DNA of 24,185 nucleotides from Cercozoa sp. M6MM (lineage: Eukaryota > Endomyxa: Ascetosporea): NCBI GenBank assembly GCA_040357565.1, contig JBDODJ010000159.1. One strand, 5' to 3'. Position 1 is the stretch's first letter. Each line of letters opens with the position of its first letter. Of this stretch, positions 1-9,856 are shown piece by piece. Made by a program: the position numbers and the translations under genes. Under the pieces are notes generated by a model. It worked only from the letters and a program-made list of their open reading frames with translations. It was not told the origin of the DNA and ran no database searches.

Positions 1-86
1 TATATATATATATATATGTATAGATATGTATATATAGATATTATATATGTATATAGATAGATATTATAGATACATATATGTGTGTG
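1..86. repeat. AT-rich TA/TAGATA microsatellite
   Basis: The window opens in a run of TA dinucleotides that degenerates into TATAGATA and TGTATA units. It runs straight into the first recognisable exon of the left-edge gene, so it is probably the 3' part of an intron. A similar TA run fills the last intron of the eIF2-beta gene. Confidence 0.8.
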
Positions 87-94
87 TACATTGG

Positions 95-654
95 CAGTAC
101 GCGCAAGGCGACATTGTGTCCTTCAACGTGGCATACTCTCGTCAGGAAGCGTGGCAGGGTGCCTTCCTTGTCGATACATGTACACACCGGATGGAGGTAT
201 GTGTCAATGTGTAGGTGCACAACGTGCCACCCAACTGGCGCGACTCGTGCTGCATGGCGTGCTGGGCAAGCACACCGACACTGACGCGCAGACTACTGAC
301 ATTGAGAATACGACTGAAGCCAAGAAGACCACAGCTGAAGCCAAGAAGACTGGAACCAAGAAGGCTGGAGCTAAGAAGACTAGAGCTCAAAAATCTGAAG
401 CCAAAACGACCGACAGCACCGAAAGTCGGGACGGCGAAAGCGAAAGCGACAGTGGGACCTGGCACCTCGATGTCACGGCCGGTGATTTCGCCGGACGACG
501 CTTTGTACTCAGCAGTGACGTCTCTCAGCGCTTCCGGCAGCGACTGCAGCTCAAGAGACGTGTGCGCTTCGGTAGGGCCTGTTTGCTTTCTCCCTTCCTC
601 TCTCCCCTCCCTCTCCTTCTCCCTCTATCTCTCTCCCTCTCTTCCCTCCTCCTG

Positions 655-713
<59 letters not shown>

Positions 714-860
714 CTCTTTCTCTTTCTCTCTATCTTGTTCAATTTTTCAAACTTTGAGCAGAAGCCAGAGAAAATCAAGTCACGCGTCTTCTCTAAGTTC
801 GGTGCGAGTGATATCGATCAGATTGGTTTAGCGCTACGCATGTGCCGGAGCTATTTCTAA
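95..860 (+). CDS. 3' end of an unidentified Lys/Ala-rich protein gene (partial)
   Basis: I do not recognise this gene. The first good exon reads about 98-196 in the frame giving GDIVSFNVAYSRQEAWQGAF, ending at a GT donor at 197. An acceptor after 270 or 291 (both in phase) leads into an exon to about 561-571. That exon encodes a run of imperfect EAKKT repeats (AEAKKTG, TKKAG, AKKTR, SEAKT), then an acidic Ser/Glu stretch, then a more ordinary segment (GTWHLDVTAGDFAGRRFVLS). A CT-rich intron follows. The last exon starts at 762: a donor after 561 gives an ending in LALRMCRSYF with TAA at 858-860, and a donor after 571 gives a short tail ending at 796. The GD-V-F-V pattern of the first exon faintly recalls a cold-shock-type beta-barrel, which I regard as weak. 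The 5' part lies outside the window. Confidence 0.45.
655..723. repeat. (CT)n microsatellite in an intron
   Basis: An almost pure TC run covers about 659-707, flanked by looser C/T sequence from about 585 to 735. It makes up most of the last intron of the left-edge gene and sits shortly before the acceptor at 760-761, acting as a greatly expanded polypyrimidine tract. Confidence 0.9.
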
Positions 861-1526
861 ATATAACCGAGCGTAGACAGACACCATGCCGAGGCAAGGC
901 GAGCGCAGTTACTGCTGTTGTCGGTTTCAGTTTAAATTTCATGTTCAGGTTGTTTCCTTAAACGGTAAAACTCTAGAAAGAACTACCCGGACAATTTGTC
1001 ATTGTAACTAAATGAATAGCAGCTTCGACTGGAAGTTCAGCTGAACTGAACTCAAAGGTTTCGGTACCGCTGTAGCCTGAGAATCCCATGGAAACACGAA
1101 ACTACTCGTTAGCACGCTTCAGGGTGTGGTTTGATGTTCGTTCTCAAGATCGACGTGGTGACTGCATTCAGGAAAAACAAGATGTTCGATCGATACCGTA
1201 TCCGCGCGGAGTGGAGAACCATCGCGGTCCAGCTCTGTCAGTTTTAGTTAACGTCGTATGTAACGTAAGGGAATCTATGTAGTTCCCCTGTACCAGTCCT
1301 GGGGTGGGTCACAAGCGCATGGCCGTAATCCACCGCCCGATAGTGTGGGGCCACCCAGGCAGCTCCCCTTTTGTAGTTCCCATTTCAAGGTTGGTACAGG
1401 TCGTTCGGTTGGCGTCGGGCCTTGAAGAGAATCTCCGGTTTCTGACGTTAGTAGACTGAACTCGAACTATCAAACAAACGCAATTGCTCGGATTCGCCGG
1501 TCAACGCAAGCGAAGGAAAATGCAAA
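861..1526. other. Intergenic stretch, no gene seen
   Basis: This stretch lies between the 3' end of the left-edge gene and the 3' end of the minus-strand microprotein gene, so the two flanking genes converge on it. The longest open frame (1088-1282, +) has no recognisable domain, no splice partner and atypical composition. The part from about 1283 to 1460 is GC-richer and looks different in texture, but I can assign it to no family. I see no tRNA or other RNA gene. Confidence 0.5.
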
Positions 1527-1858
1527 CTAGTCTGTGTTTATCCACGCGGAAGCAAGAATGACTGCAGCTGCACCGCCAATAATTAGCCACTTCCACGTGC
1601 TGGACTGTGCACAAGAGTGTATAAGCACGCTAGCAGACCAGAGAAAACAGTGTGTTTCACCTCTGGCTCGACCCGGATCTGGACTGGCATTTCTTGCTGC
1701 CGCTCGTTGCAGCACTCCTCCTGCTTGTCGCACGAGCAGTCGCCGCAAGCTTCCTTCTGCAAACCAGCACGTGAGCTCAAGCTTGTTCGTATCGCGAAAA
1801 CAAAAACTACCTGGTTTTGCTTCTTTTTGCGCAAAGCAGCGGCACGGTGCAGACGCAT
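1527..1858 (-). CDS. 73-residue tail-anchored Cys-rich microprotein
   Basis: Three small exons splice cleanly. Exon 1 is 1811-1858 (48 nt), exon 2 is 1661-1756 (96 nt) and exon 3 is 1527-1604 (78 nt with TAG). The introns are 54 and 56 nt with GTAG/GTGAAA donors and GCAG/ACAG acceptors, and all joins are phase 0. The product starts with a basic N-terminus (RKKKQ), then a cysteine cluster (ACGDCSCDKQEECC), an acidic linker, and a C-terminal hydrophobic helix (WLIIGGAAAVILASAW) followed by only four residues. That order is typical of a tail-anchored membrane protein facing the cytosol, with the Cys cluster able to bind metal or a cluster (inference). I know no matching family. The ATG lies 27 nt downstream of the RlmN-like stop codon, on the same strand and in the same frame, so it may be a separate small gene, a second cistron, or an extension of that transcript. 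Confidence 0.6.
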
Positions 1859-1885
1859 CTTACTGCAGAAGTTGGAGGATGGTGT

Positions 1886-3677
1886 TTATTTTGATATATT
1901 CCAGTGTCCACCGGAGATGCGGTAGTACCTGGTGCGCGGTAGCGGTCGATGCTTGGCAGTTCTGCGTTCCTCCTGATCGAGTTGACGCACGAGATCCTCA
2001 ATGTCGCCGACACTCATCGTTTGGCACGTCGGCGTCGTCTTGAGCGCCAACTGGCCGCACGCGCCGTCAATGTCCTGGTACACCAAAAAGATCAAGGATG
2101 GGATTACAAAGGGAACCAATGAGGAGATGCGCGAGGGGTAAAGCAAGAGGCACCTGGCCCATCTCCTTGCGCACGCGAACGTGCATCTTGTACTGCGACA
2201 TGAGGAGTTCCTGCATCTCACGCACACTGTCGTCGGCAGGCGGCAGGAAGCCGTCGTCCACCTCGGTCGGATTGTACGGAATCAGGTTTACCTGTACAAT
2301 TGCACTGTCTCAAAAAATACTACTGGGTGGAAAGGGACACAAGAGGGTAGGTACGATAAGCTTGCTGGCCCAGGGCGACAGGAGCTCGCCGAACTTGTGT
2401 GCCACGTCGAGCGAGTCGTTAACGTCGCGAATTACGATGCACTCGATCATGGCACGCACCTTCTTGGTCGTTGACAGGTGCTCATCGAGTGCCTGCATGA
2501 TGTCCTCCAGTCGGTAAGCCTGCGCTGTCGGTACAATGCGCTCGCGCAACTCTTGCGTCGGCGCGTGCAGCGACAGCGCCAGATTAATACCTAGGGTGTC
2601 AAGGGGGGGGGGGTCGGGGTGGGGGTAGGGGTAGGGGTAGGGGCATATAGAGAGCAAGGGAAAGTCTACCAGCAGGCATGTCGAGGTGCATACGACGCAT
2701 CTTGGACACAACGCCGACCGTTGACACAGTGACATGCTTCGGCGCCAGGCCTGCGAACCCACAGATCAGTCTGTCTTCGAACTTTACAGAAGTATCCCCG
2801 GCGGCAAAAACTACCGAACATGGAGGATTCGCACATGCCGTGCACGGCGGCGCACACGGCGTCGTAGTTGTCCAGCGGTTCGCCCTGACCCATGAAAACG
2901 ACGTTGCGCGGTGCCTCGCGACCTTCGGACACCTCGATCTGACGCGCGTGCCACAGCTGCTCGAGAATCTCGCCACACGTCAGGTTGCCCGAAAGGCCTA
3001 GTGTGCCTGCCCAGAGCGTAGAGTATGGGATACACTTAAATATGAGATTCGGGTACCTGTGGCGCAGAAACGGCACGCCATACGGCAGCCCACCTGCATA
3101 ACCACACATAGTATTCTCTATCAGTGTAGACTAGCCTATGAAAAGCAAAAGCACCTGCGACGACACGCACACCGACGTGTAGTTCTTGTGACGCATGATG
3201 ACTGCTCGAGTTACCAAAACACTCACTCAGCGTCGCACGTGCGGTGCTAAGTTAAAAAATGTTACCAGTTTCAACGTTGGCGCCGTCAGCAAGTGTGATC
3301 AACTGTACAGTTCGAGGCGATAACACACAAAGAAAGGTGAACCAATAAATACAAGCTTCGTGGTGTCAGTGCAGTCCTGACGAGTCTTGATTTTCGACGT
3401 CAACAACTGGTATTCATCCGAGTTGCTCACTGCGCACAGTTTCGCCTTTTCATCGGCACTCAGAAGAGACAACGACAGAGGTGTTACACAAAGCCGTAAG
3501 TCGCTTGGGCACTTCGAAGGAAGCCGGCACACCGTCAATTTGACCACTCTGAAAGATGTGTTTGTGCACACTGCGCAGGTGCATGTGCTTAATGCCCATC
3601 TCGTCTAGCGTTTGCTGCAGAGCCGGCACATCGAAAAGCGAGCGCGGACGGAGCTCTGACACGTTGCGACGGCCCAT
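1886..3677 (-). CDS. rlmN: RlmN-like radical-SAM rRNA (adenine-C2) methyltransferase
   Basis: The RlmN/Cfr family methylates C2 of an adenine in large-subunit rRNA (A2503 in E. coli), using two SAM molecules and a 4Fe-4S cluster. Ten exons join in frame: 3488-3677, 3353-3429, 3266-3302, 3155-3201, 3057-3093, 2815-3006, 2670-2750, 2355-2590, 2154-2291 and 1886-2074, giving 407 residues against 384 in E. coli. The cluster motif VGCRMACRFCATG supplies C120, C124 and C127. FMGQGEPLDNYDAV is the SAM-contact loop, followed by INLALSLHAPT and VNLIPYNP. DIDGACGQL supplies the methyl-carrying cysteine (C351). All key residues are therefore present. The N-terminus (MGRRNVSELRPRS) is basic but short and not a clear transit peptide. 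In eukaryotes the family is usually assumed to serve mitochondrial or plastid ribosomes, so its site of action is inferred. The gene is divergent from eIF2-beta, 266 bp apart. Confidence 0.93.
2603..2643. repeat. C-rich/CCCTA intron tract (G-rich on + strand)
   Basis: On the coding (minus) strand, intron 7 of the RlmN-like gene holds several CCCCTA units followed by CCCCACCCCGA and a pure C run, ending about 14 nt before the acceptor. The + strand is correspondingly G-rich and has four or more G runs that could form a quadruplex. Confidence 0.8.
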
Positions 3678-3943
3678 CTTCTGCCAAGTTGAAACAGAAT
3701 CATTTCACCTCAAATCTCCTCAACACATTGCTTTCTGTAATTATACCACGGGGGGTGTATCGCACGAGCACACAATAGCCGAGGCACACAATCGATGACG
3801 GGCGAAGCGTGAAAGTTCTCGCGCTGTTCCGGCTCAGAGGAATATATCGGCTCAAATATGATTCCGGAATCCATTGTTCTCGCGCTTGCGCTCTCCGGGA
3901 TACCTATTGTAGTCGAGTGTTTGTCTGCTACGAGTACACCACA
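3678..3943. promoter_or_regulatory. Shared divergent promoter region, RlmN-like / eIF2-beta
   Basis: These 266 bp separate two divergent start codons, so both promoters and 5' UTRs must fit here. A GGGGGG run lies near 3750. I see no convincing TATA box and name no transcription-factor site. Confidence 0.5.
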
Positions 3944-5222
3944 ATGTCAGAGTACGCCGAGCGTCCTCACGTTGAGGAAGATGGAGAAGACCTCTTGACG
4001 GTATAAAAATCTTGTAGTTGGTGATCTAGCGCGTTTGGCGTGGTCCACATGTGCGCATGTAGCGCGTTGATGTTTTTGCCTGGCGTCTGGCGCTGTAATA
4101 TTGAGCACAGGTTTCGTTCGGCGAGAAATGTTTTTTGTTTGTGTTTTTGAGTTGTTTACTTTGTTTCGCGAAGCTTTTGCCTTATATCGGCTGCTTTTGC
4201 CTTGTTTCGGCTGCTTTTGCTTTGTTTCGGCTGCTTTTGCTTTGTTTTGATAGCTTTCGATTGGTTTTGAGTTGCTTTCGCTTGTGCAGATGGGCGGTCT
4301 GCGCTCAGAGCCGACGGAGGAGGATCTCGAGGCCGACGAGCTCGAGATGTTTGCGGCATCGCTCAAGTCCAAGAAGAAGAAGAAGAAGAAGAAGAGCGAC
4401 AAGAAGAAGAAGAAGAAGCTCGACATTGACGTCACGTTGAGTAGGCTTTTTTCGCTTGCTTTTGATTAGTTTTGGCTTTGGCTTTGGCTCGAAATTTTGA
4501 AAAGCTTTCTTGAAAGCTTTCACTTTTAAATGTTTTGTGCAGAGGAGAACGTGACTGCGTTCGACGTTGCTGCCGACGACGATCGCGAGTACGCGTACCA
4601 GGTACAGCTTTCGCTTCTTTCGTTTTCGCTTTCGCTTTTGAGTTTCGCTTTTGCTTTGACTCGAAGCTTAAGCTTGATAGCTTTTAGTTTGAATTGAAAA
4701 GAGAGTTGCATGCTGTGTTGCAGGAGCTGCTGGACCGAATTTTCGCGCTGCTGCGCAAGAAGAATCCGTCGCTCGGCAACCGAAAGGACAAGGCGCTGTC
4801 GGTGCCGGTGCTGCGACCTGTCGGCTCGCGCAAGACCATGTAGGCTTTGCTCTTTACCCCCCCCTTGCCCTTGTCTCAGTTATTACGGATGTGCGACTAG
4901 GTGGGAGAACTTCCCGCAGAACTGCAAGCAGATTGGCCGACCGATCGAGCATGTGATGAAGTACTTTTTGACGGAGATGAACTCGACGGGTCAGCTCGAT
5001 GGCAGCAACCGTCTCATCTTCCGCGACCGTTTCCGCGAGAAGCAGATCCGGCCGCTGCTGTCGCGCTACATCATGGAGTACGTCACGTGCGGCTCGTGCC
5101 ACTCGCCCGAGACGGAACTCACGCGCGATCCGGTCAAGCGCATGTACTTCCTCACCTGCAGTACGTTGCGCTTTCTGCTTGCATAGTACATACACGTACA
5201 TACATACAGATATATGTAGATA

Positions 5223-5253
<31 letters not shown>

Positions 5254-5366
5254 CTATCTACGCAGACCTGTGCGGCTGCCGTCGCTCCGTGGCCAGCATC
5301 AAGCAGGGCTTCGTTGCTGCGCGACGTGGCGAGCGACGTGCCGCGCGTATGGCTGGCACCTCGTAG
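3944..5366 (+). CDS. EIF2S2: Translation initiation factor eIF2 subunit beta
   Basis: eIF2-beta is part of the cytosolic GTPase complex that brings initiator tRNA to the 40S subunit; it also contacts eIF5 and eIF2B through lysine blocks. Exons are 3944-4000, 4290-4440, 4543-4601, 4724-4839, 4901-5160 and 5266-5366, giving 247 residues (human 333, yeast 285). Residues about 47-65 hold one polylysine block split by Ser-Asp; the other K-boxes usual in fungi and animals are missing. The core has YQELLDRIFALLRKKNPSL and KTMWENFPQNCKQIGRPIEH, then the helix-turn-helix-like region ending in LLSRYIMEYV. The C-terminal zinc ribbon has TCGSC paired with TCNLCGC, followed by the invariant RRSVASIKQGF. 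The ATG at 3944 gives a short acidic N-terminus. The first intron (289 nt) holds a 20-bp tandem repeat and the last a TA microsatellite. Confidence 0.95.
4171..4250. repeat. 20-bp tandem repeat, four copies, in eIF2-beta intron 1
   Basis: Consecutive 20-nt units start at 4171, 4191, 4211 and 4231 with consensus CTGCTTTTGCYTTGTTTCGG. The middle two differ at one position; the first and last are more diverged. The T-rich array ends about 40 nt upstream of the acceptor at 4288-4289. Confidence 0.9.
5196..5258. repeat. TA/TACA microsatellite in the last eIF2-beta intron
   Basis: TACATACA units pass into a pure TA run (about 5232-5253) just before the acceptor CGCAG at 5261-5265. It resembles the repeat at the left edge of the window. 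Confidence 0.85.
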
Positions 5367-5615
5367 AGTTAGACAGGGCTCCATGTGCGCTAAGTTAAGC
5401 ATTTTTCGCGACGCGGCGTTGCGTTTTGCTTTCGTTTTCTAAATCTGCTCACTGACTTCAGCCTCCCTCGGCTGCTAACGTAACTTGGCTACTACCGTAC
5501 CATCGCATACCATACCAGCGCAACCGGGGTCATGGCGCTTTGCGACTGGTACTCTTAGCAGACTGCTCGGTGCTGTACTGCGCTGTACTTTTCGTTTGTT
5601 TGTTGGCGGCGTTAG
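5367..5615. other. Convergent intergenic region
   Basis: This region lies between the stop of eIF2-beta (+) and the stop of the membrane-protein gene (-). Both 3' UTRs must end here. I see no gene and no repeat. Confidence 0.6.
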
Positions 5616-8600
5616 TTAGGCTCTTTCGGGTGCCGACACCCTTGAAACGTCGGCGCTCCTTGATAGCGAGGAATCTTCCACCAGTTCGTCGAGTTGTTGT
5701 TGGGGTGGTTGCACGCTGATGTGCAGCTGCGACGTCAAAGAGAGACCAAGATCTTCCCTCCTGAGCTCCGGCCTTTCAATCAAAATGTCCAACAAAAGAG
5801 CTTGTGCTGCGACCGACGCCAGTGCATGGAGAACGACGGGGTAAATCATGTAGCCGACGTATATCTCGGATGTGCGATCCACTTCCACGAAACCGAGCAA
5901 TTCTTGATTGCAAACATACAGTACAAAAGCCTCTTCCAGAAACAAGGCGAGTGAATGCACACAGGAAGAATACCGGCCAAAGCAAAGCTGGCGACCACCA
6001 TCAATGTTAAACCCATAGTGAGCATGAGCAGGAAAATGCCTGTATCAAAGGTACAACAGAAGGTACTGTCCTTTGATATGTACAGCGAGGTAAAGAAGTC
6101 GAGCACGTACCAGCGACTGTTTCTAGCCATCGATTGATCGTCACAAGCACGCCAACGGAATGCACTATCAATTCGCTGAGTTTTTGCTTGTAGTGGAGCA
6201 CTATGAGAGCTGCGACGATGTACATCGCGCCCAGAAGCACGGAGATCGAGTGAAACAGCTTTTCGACGGTCGGAGAGAACGATTCCTTTGTTGCCTGGAT
6301 TGCGAGGTAGACCACAGCAGGTCCCTTTGAGAAGAAAGGTATAGCAAATATTTTATAGGGATCACGTGTAAATACGCATGTATCTACATGTACAGTACTA
6401 TTGCTATTGATGCGGCGAGTGTTTCTAGCATTTTGATGCCTCGTGTTCGCTGATGTCGCCACGCCTCGGACTCGGAAGAGTGCAGCACATCGCGCGTAAA
6501 GTTGCGAACTGATACGATGTACAACACGAAGATGCTCGAAAGCGAGCTTTGTCTCACGACTTCCACTGCTTGCATCGCTGCTCGCATTTCTGTGCAAGTG
6601 AAAACGCACAGAGTTCCTCCTCTATACCTATTCAAGTTGGTAAAACAAAGCTTGCTTTGGTTTTTCGTGCTCCACTCGTCGAATCCTCGCGAATGCTGTA
6701 TCTGTAGTTTTATTGTCTAAGCTGAGTTTCCCTGTGTTTCAATACCAGACTACAGTAGACTTTTGAGTCGGAGAAAGTGGTGCTCGCGTCCCATCGTTTC
6801 TCTCCTGTCGAATAAACTAACATTTAAGTTTAAGAAATTCATTGGTTGAGCATTCGCCGGATCGTATAGTGGCCATTCTGGTGTACCAAACTTAAGAACT
6901 GACATGCTAGTTGCATGCACTACATCCAAAACCAGGCACAGGAAGACAGCTATTGTCTGCGGCAGGAAACGCCGAAATAGTGCTGCACCACCGCCACAAC
7001 TTCGAAACCAAGTTTATGTACCAAGTAGCGATGCAGACTTTGCTGTTTAGCTGGATCTTTCCCCCAGAAATAGCGGAACACCTGAAAAGACGATGCGAAT
7101 TCTGTATTTCATAGCAACAAACTGAACGAATGCTGTACAGTTACCCACTTGAAAACGAACGTGACGAAAATCGGACTACTGCACAGTGCTCTGACGAGCT
7201 CACCACATGGCGGGTATGGTGGCAAACCAAAGCGCATCGTCTCCTCACTGTCTGGTGTCCTACTGTGAGTTTTTATCCCTCAATGCCTGACTAGCGATCG
7301 TCCGCGCGGAAACTGCGAATTTACCATTACCGTGACCTGACTGCGGATATGTCCATACCACCTCCCGGCGAGTGTTAGCGAGATAAATCATAACTGCCTA
7401 AACTGAAACTCAAGTTGGCGTCAAGTTTTACCTCTGATCGAAGCGAGCAGAGGCTAAAGCGGATTTATGTTAAGATCGACGAAAGGTGGCAGCGCCTAAT
7501 TTACAAAAGAGTTGCAGTCTCAACAAATCAAAAAGATTGTTTCGACTCAAATTAAATTTACCCAGACTGTTTCAACATGAACTGAAACGACTGCAGCTCG
7601 TGCCCACGAACTGCTCGCGTCTGGGGAATGAAACATCGAGTACGTGAATTTCCCAACTGAATGTTTGCTCGCTGTGGCACTTGCTTACCCAATCGAATGT
7701 CTGTGGTGGTTGCATTGTTGCTGTCTAAGCACGGTGTGTTTGCTCGGCAAATCAACTCCGTGCATTGCTGCAGTAGAGTTTTTGACTCATCGGTCGAGCA
7801 TACAGCAAGCATGATTCAACTGAAAAGAACGCACCACGTTTTCTCGATTGAGCGACGTGCCCACGAACTGCAAAGGCGACTTGATTAAGACATCGGTGCC
7901 GAGCTTGCTGCACGTCGCCGGTGTCTCCACGTGGATGCAGATGCTCATGAAACCCACAGCTGCTGTGGCATTGGTGATCACAGTGGCCACTTCGGCTTCG
8001 GTGAAGTTTGAATCGAAGCCAAACTGCAAGTCGCTGGAGTTCTTGCCGTCCAGACTGAACGTGACACGACCGAATAAGCATGTTTCTGCTTTATGCAAGA
8101 GAATCAACGCACCAGGTCGTGAACACGCTTTCTCCTTCGACGGTGGATTCGGGCATTGAATTCCACGACACTTGTCGGTACGTCAGTGCGGCTACTGCGG
8201 GATTTGGGTTAACGTTGGCTCCGCCTTGGTTCTGCTGCATCGCTTGCACGGCTCTGTTGAATCAAAAACAACGCGCCTTTCGCACTAGAACAGAAGTGAA
8301 AATTAATACGCGTTCGTGTTTTCAATGAGTTTTGAACACGAGGTAGTGCACAAATCGAGCAGTTTCGGTGTCTGCACTCAGGCATATCAACAATCTCAAC
8401 TGGTTGAGAAACGATAATCTGGAGTGTGAGTACCACAACTTTCGTGCTGACTGACACATCAACAGAGACAACACTGCACGCATCCTCGTGCAGACTCACT
8501 TGCAGACCTGCGAAATTGCCGGTGCAGACGTTGCTTGCACTGTTTACCTTGTCTGTCAAAAACCACAATATTCGAAAATTCCGGGTCAGATTGTCGTAGT

Positions 8601-9856
8601 AAATATACAAGAAATCGATGAGAAAGAAACCTTTTTGGTGGCCCGCAGCTGACGAAGTTGAGACTTTGGGTGAGCAAGCCACCTGGGTGCATGCCACTTG
8701 GGAAGCACGCGGCCGCAGGGAGCTTTGCATCAGCCTTTGTTTTACAATCGGTGGCAGTGTTTTCGTCTTGACAGTGTAGCCAGCTCCCTGTCAATCATGC
8801 AAACTTAGATGAAACTTGCAACTAGAGGAGTTTAGGGAGGTGAGCATACCTGTGCACCGTAGATCCGAGAGAAATCTTGATTGTATTTCGGGTTGTAGTC
8901 GTCAAAGCCGGTCTTCATGGGCACTTCGGTTGCTTTCTTCCACTTGCTTGTGACGTCACCGTAGGCACTAATAGCGCCGTTTCTCCACGCGTTGCTGTAG
9001 TAGTCGTACTTGTGATTGTAGCCAGCGTTGCTTTGTCCCGTTCCGTACATGTTGTACTTGGGGTTGTACGCAGCTTTCTTCTTTGTTGGGACAGGAGTGG
9101 GAGACGGTGATTTCGTCAGTACACCGTCGTAACGAGCATCCCAAACAACCGCCTCGGGTTCTTGCAGCAAGCCATACGCAATGTCACCGACCAGTGTCAG
9201 TGGAAACTGAGTCTGAACTGCTGCTCTTCCGCTACGTCTGAATGAGCATAGTGTGTTAAAGTTAATTGTACTACTGTGCCAGTAAATACAGAACACTGTA
9301 CCCAACAAACAGAAGGTTTTCCGACTGAATACGCAGTCCGATCTGGCCTTGTTCACTGCCGGCACGGTGCAGTAGTGCAACCGAGCAAGGCGGAGTGGGT
9401 TTTGTGTTTGAGTTGAGCACTCCACTGGTAGCCGCAGGGTCGGCACGGTGTGCTTGCACACCGATACACACGTCGACCAGAACAACACTATCCTCCACCG
9501 GTGTTGTTGGAGTCGCTGTGCGAATCAGTTGTCGCACGTCGCTTTCACTAATGTCGAACCCGAGCGCTTGTTTCTGACCCGGCTCGATGCAAACTTGTGC
9601 TCGTGTTGTGCCCAGTCGCTACAGTTAACACCTGGTTTGCCCACAATTGTTTTACAATAAAACTGGTCAAACATACCGCGCCTGGCTCAAACGGCGACCA
9701 CCCGGCTGGAGAGGTACCGCCGGTGCTTGCGTATGCCTTTATTGCTGCGTTGGCACACGTTTTGATGCATTGGTTCTTGATGGTGGCAGCTTTCACCCGC
9801 ACGGCCACGATCGTGAGAAACTGCAAGAGAAACCACATTTTCACTTTTCGGCTCAT
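5616..9856 (-). CDS. Multi-exon protein with signal peptide, Cys-rich ectodomain and about 6-7 membrane helices
   Basis: I do not recognise the family. Exon 1 (9677-9856) begins with a clear signal peptide (hydrophobic core WFLLQFLTIVAV, cut near VKA-AT) and mature NQCIKTCANAAIKAYA. Exon 2 (9302-9618) and exon 3 (about 8858-9237) follow. Exon 3 carries three copies of a Tyr-rich motif: YNPKYNMYG, YNHKYDYYS and YNPKYNQDF. Further ectodomain blocks around 8787-7560 contain many Cys and possible N-glycosylation sites (NSSD, NFTE, NATA). Membrane segments follow, near 7145-7095 (SPIFVTFVFKWVFRYFW), 6956-6904 (TIAVFLCLVLDVVHATS), 6546-6498, 6428-6285, 6256-6193 (ISVLLGAMYIVAALIVL), 6048-5982 (FLLMLTMGLTLMVVASFALA) and 5863-5783. 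A polar C-tail ends at TAA 5616. This is the layout of an adhesion- or receptor-like 7TM protein (inference). Several internal joins are ambiguous, and the region could instead be two adjacent genes, a secreted one and a membrane one. Confidence 0.55.

Noticed and set aside
197-214. An 18-nt intron (gtatg...gtag) in the left-edge gene
   Set aside because: Longer introns from the same donor to 270 or 291 restore the downstream Lys-rich frame, which the 18-nt version does not.
1283-1460. GC-richer block as a possible transposon or SINE remnant
   Set aside because: No terminal repeats, target duplication, A-tail or coding match could be seen; a second genomic copy would be needed to support it.
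3430-3520. A 31-nt intron in the RlmN-like gene joining LTA to ADEKAKL
   Set aside because: A normal 58-nt intron (3430-3487, GTAACA donor, GCAG acceptor) gives a better family match (KRLTALLSNSDEYQLL) and keeps the frame.
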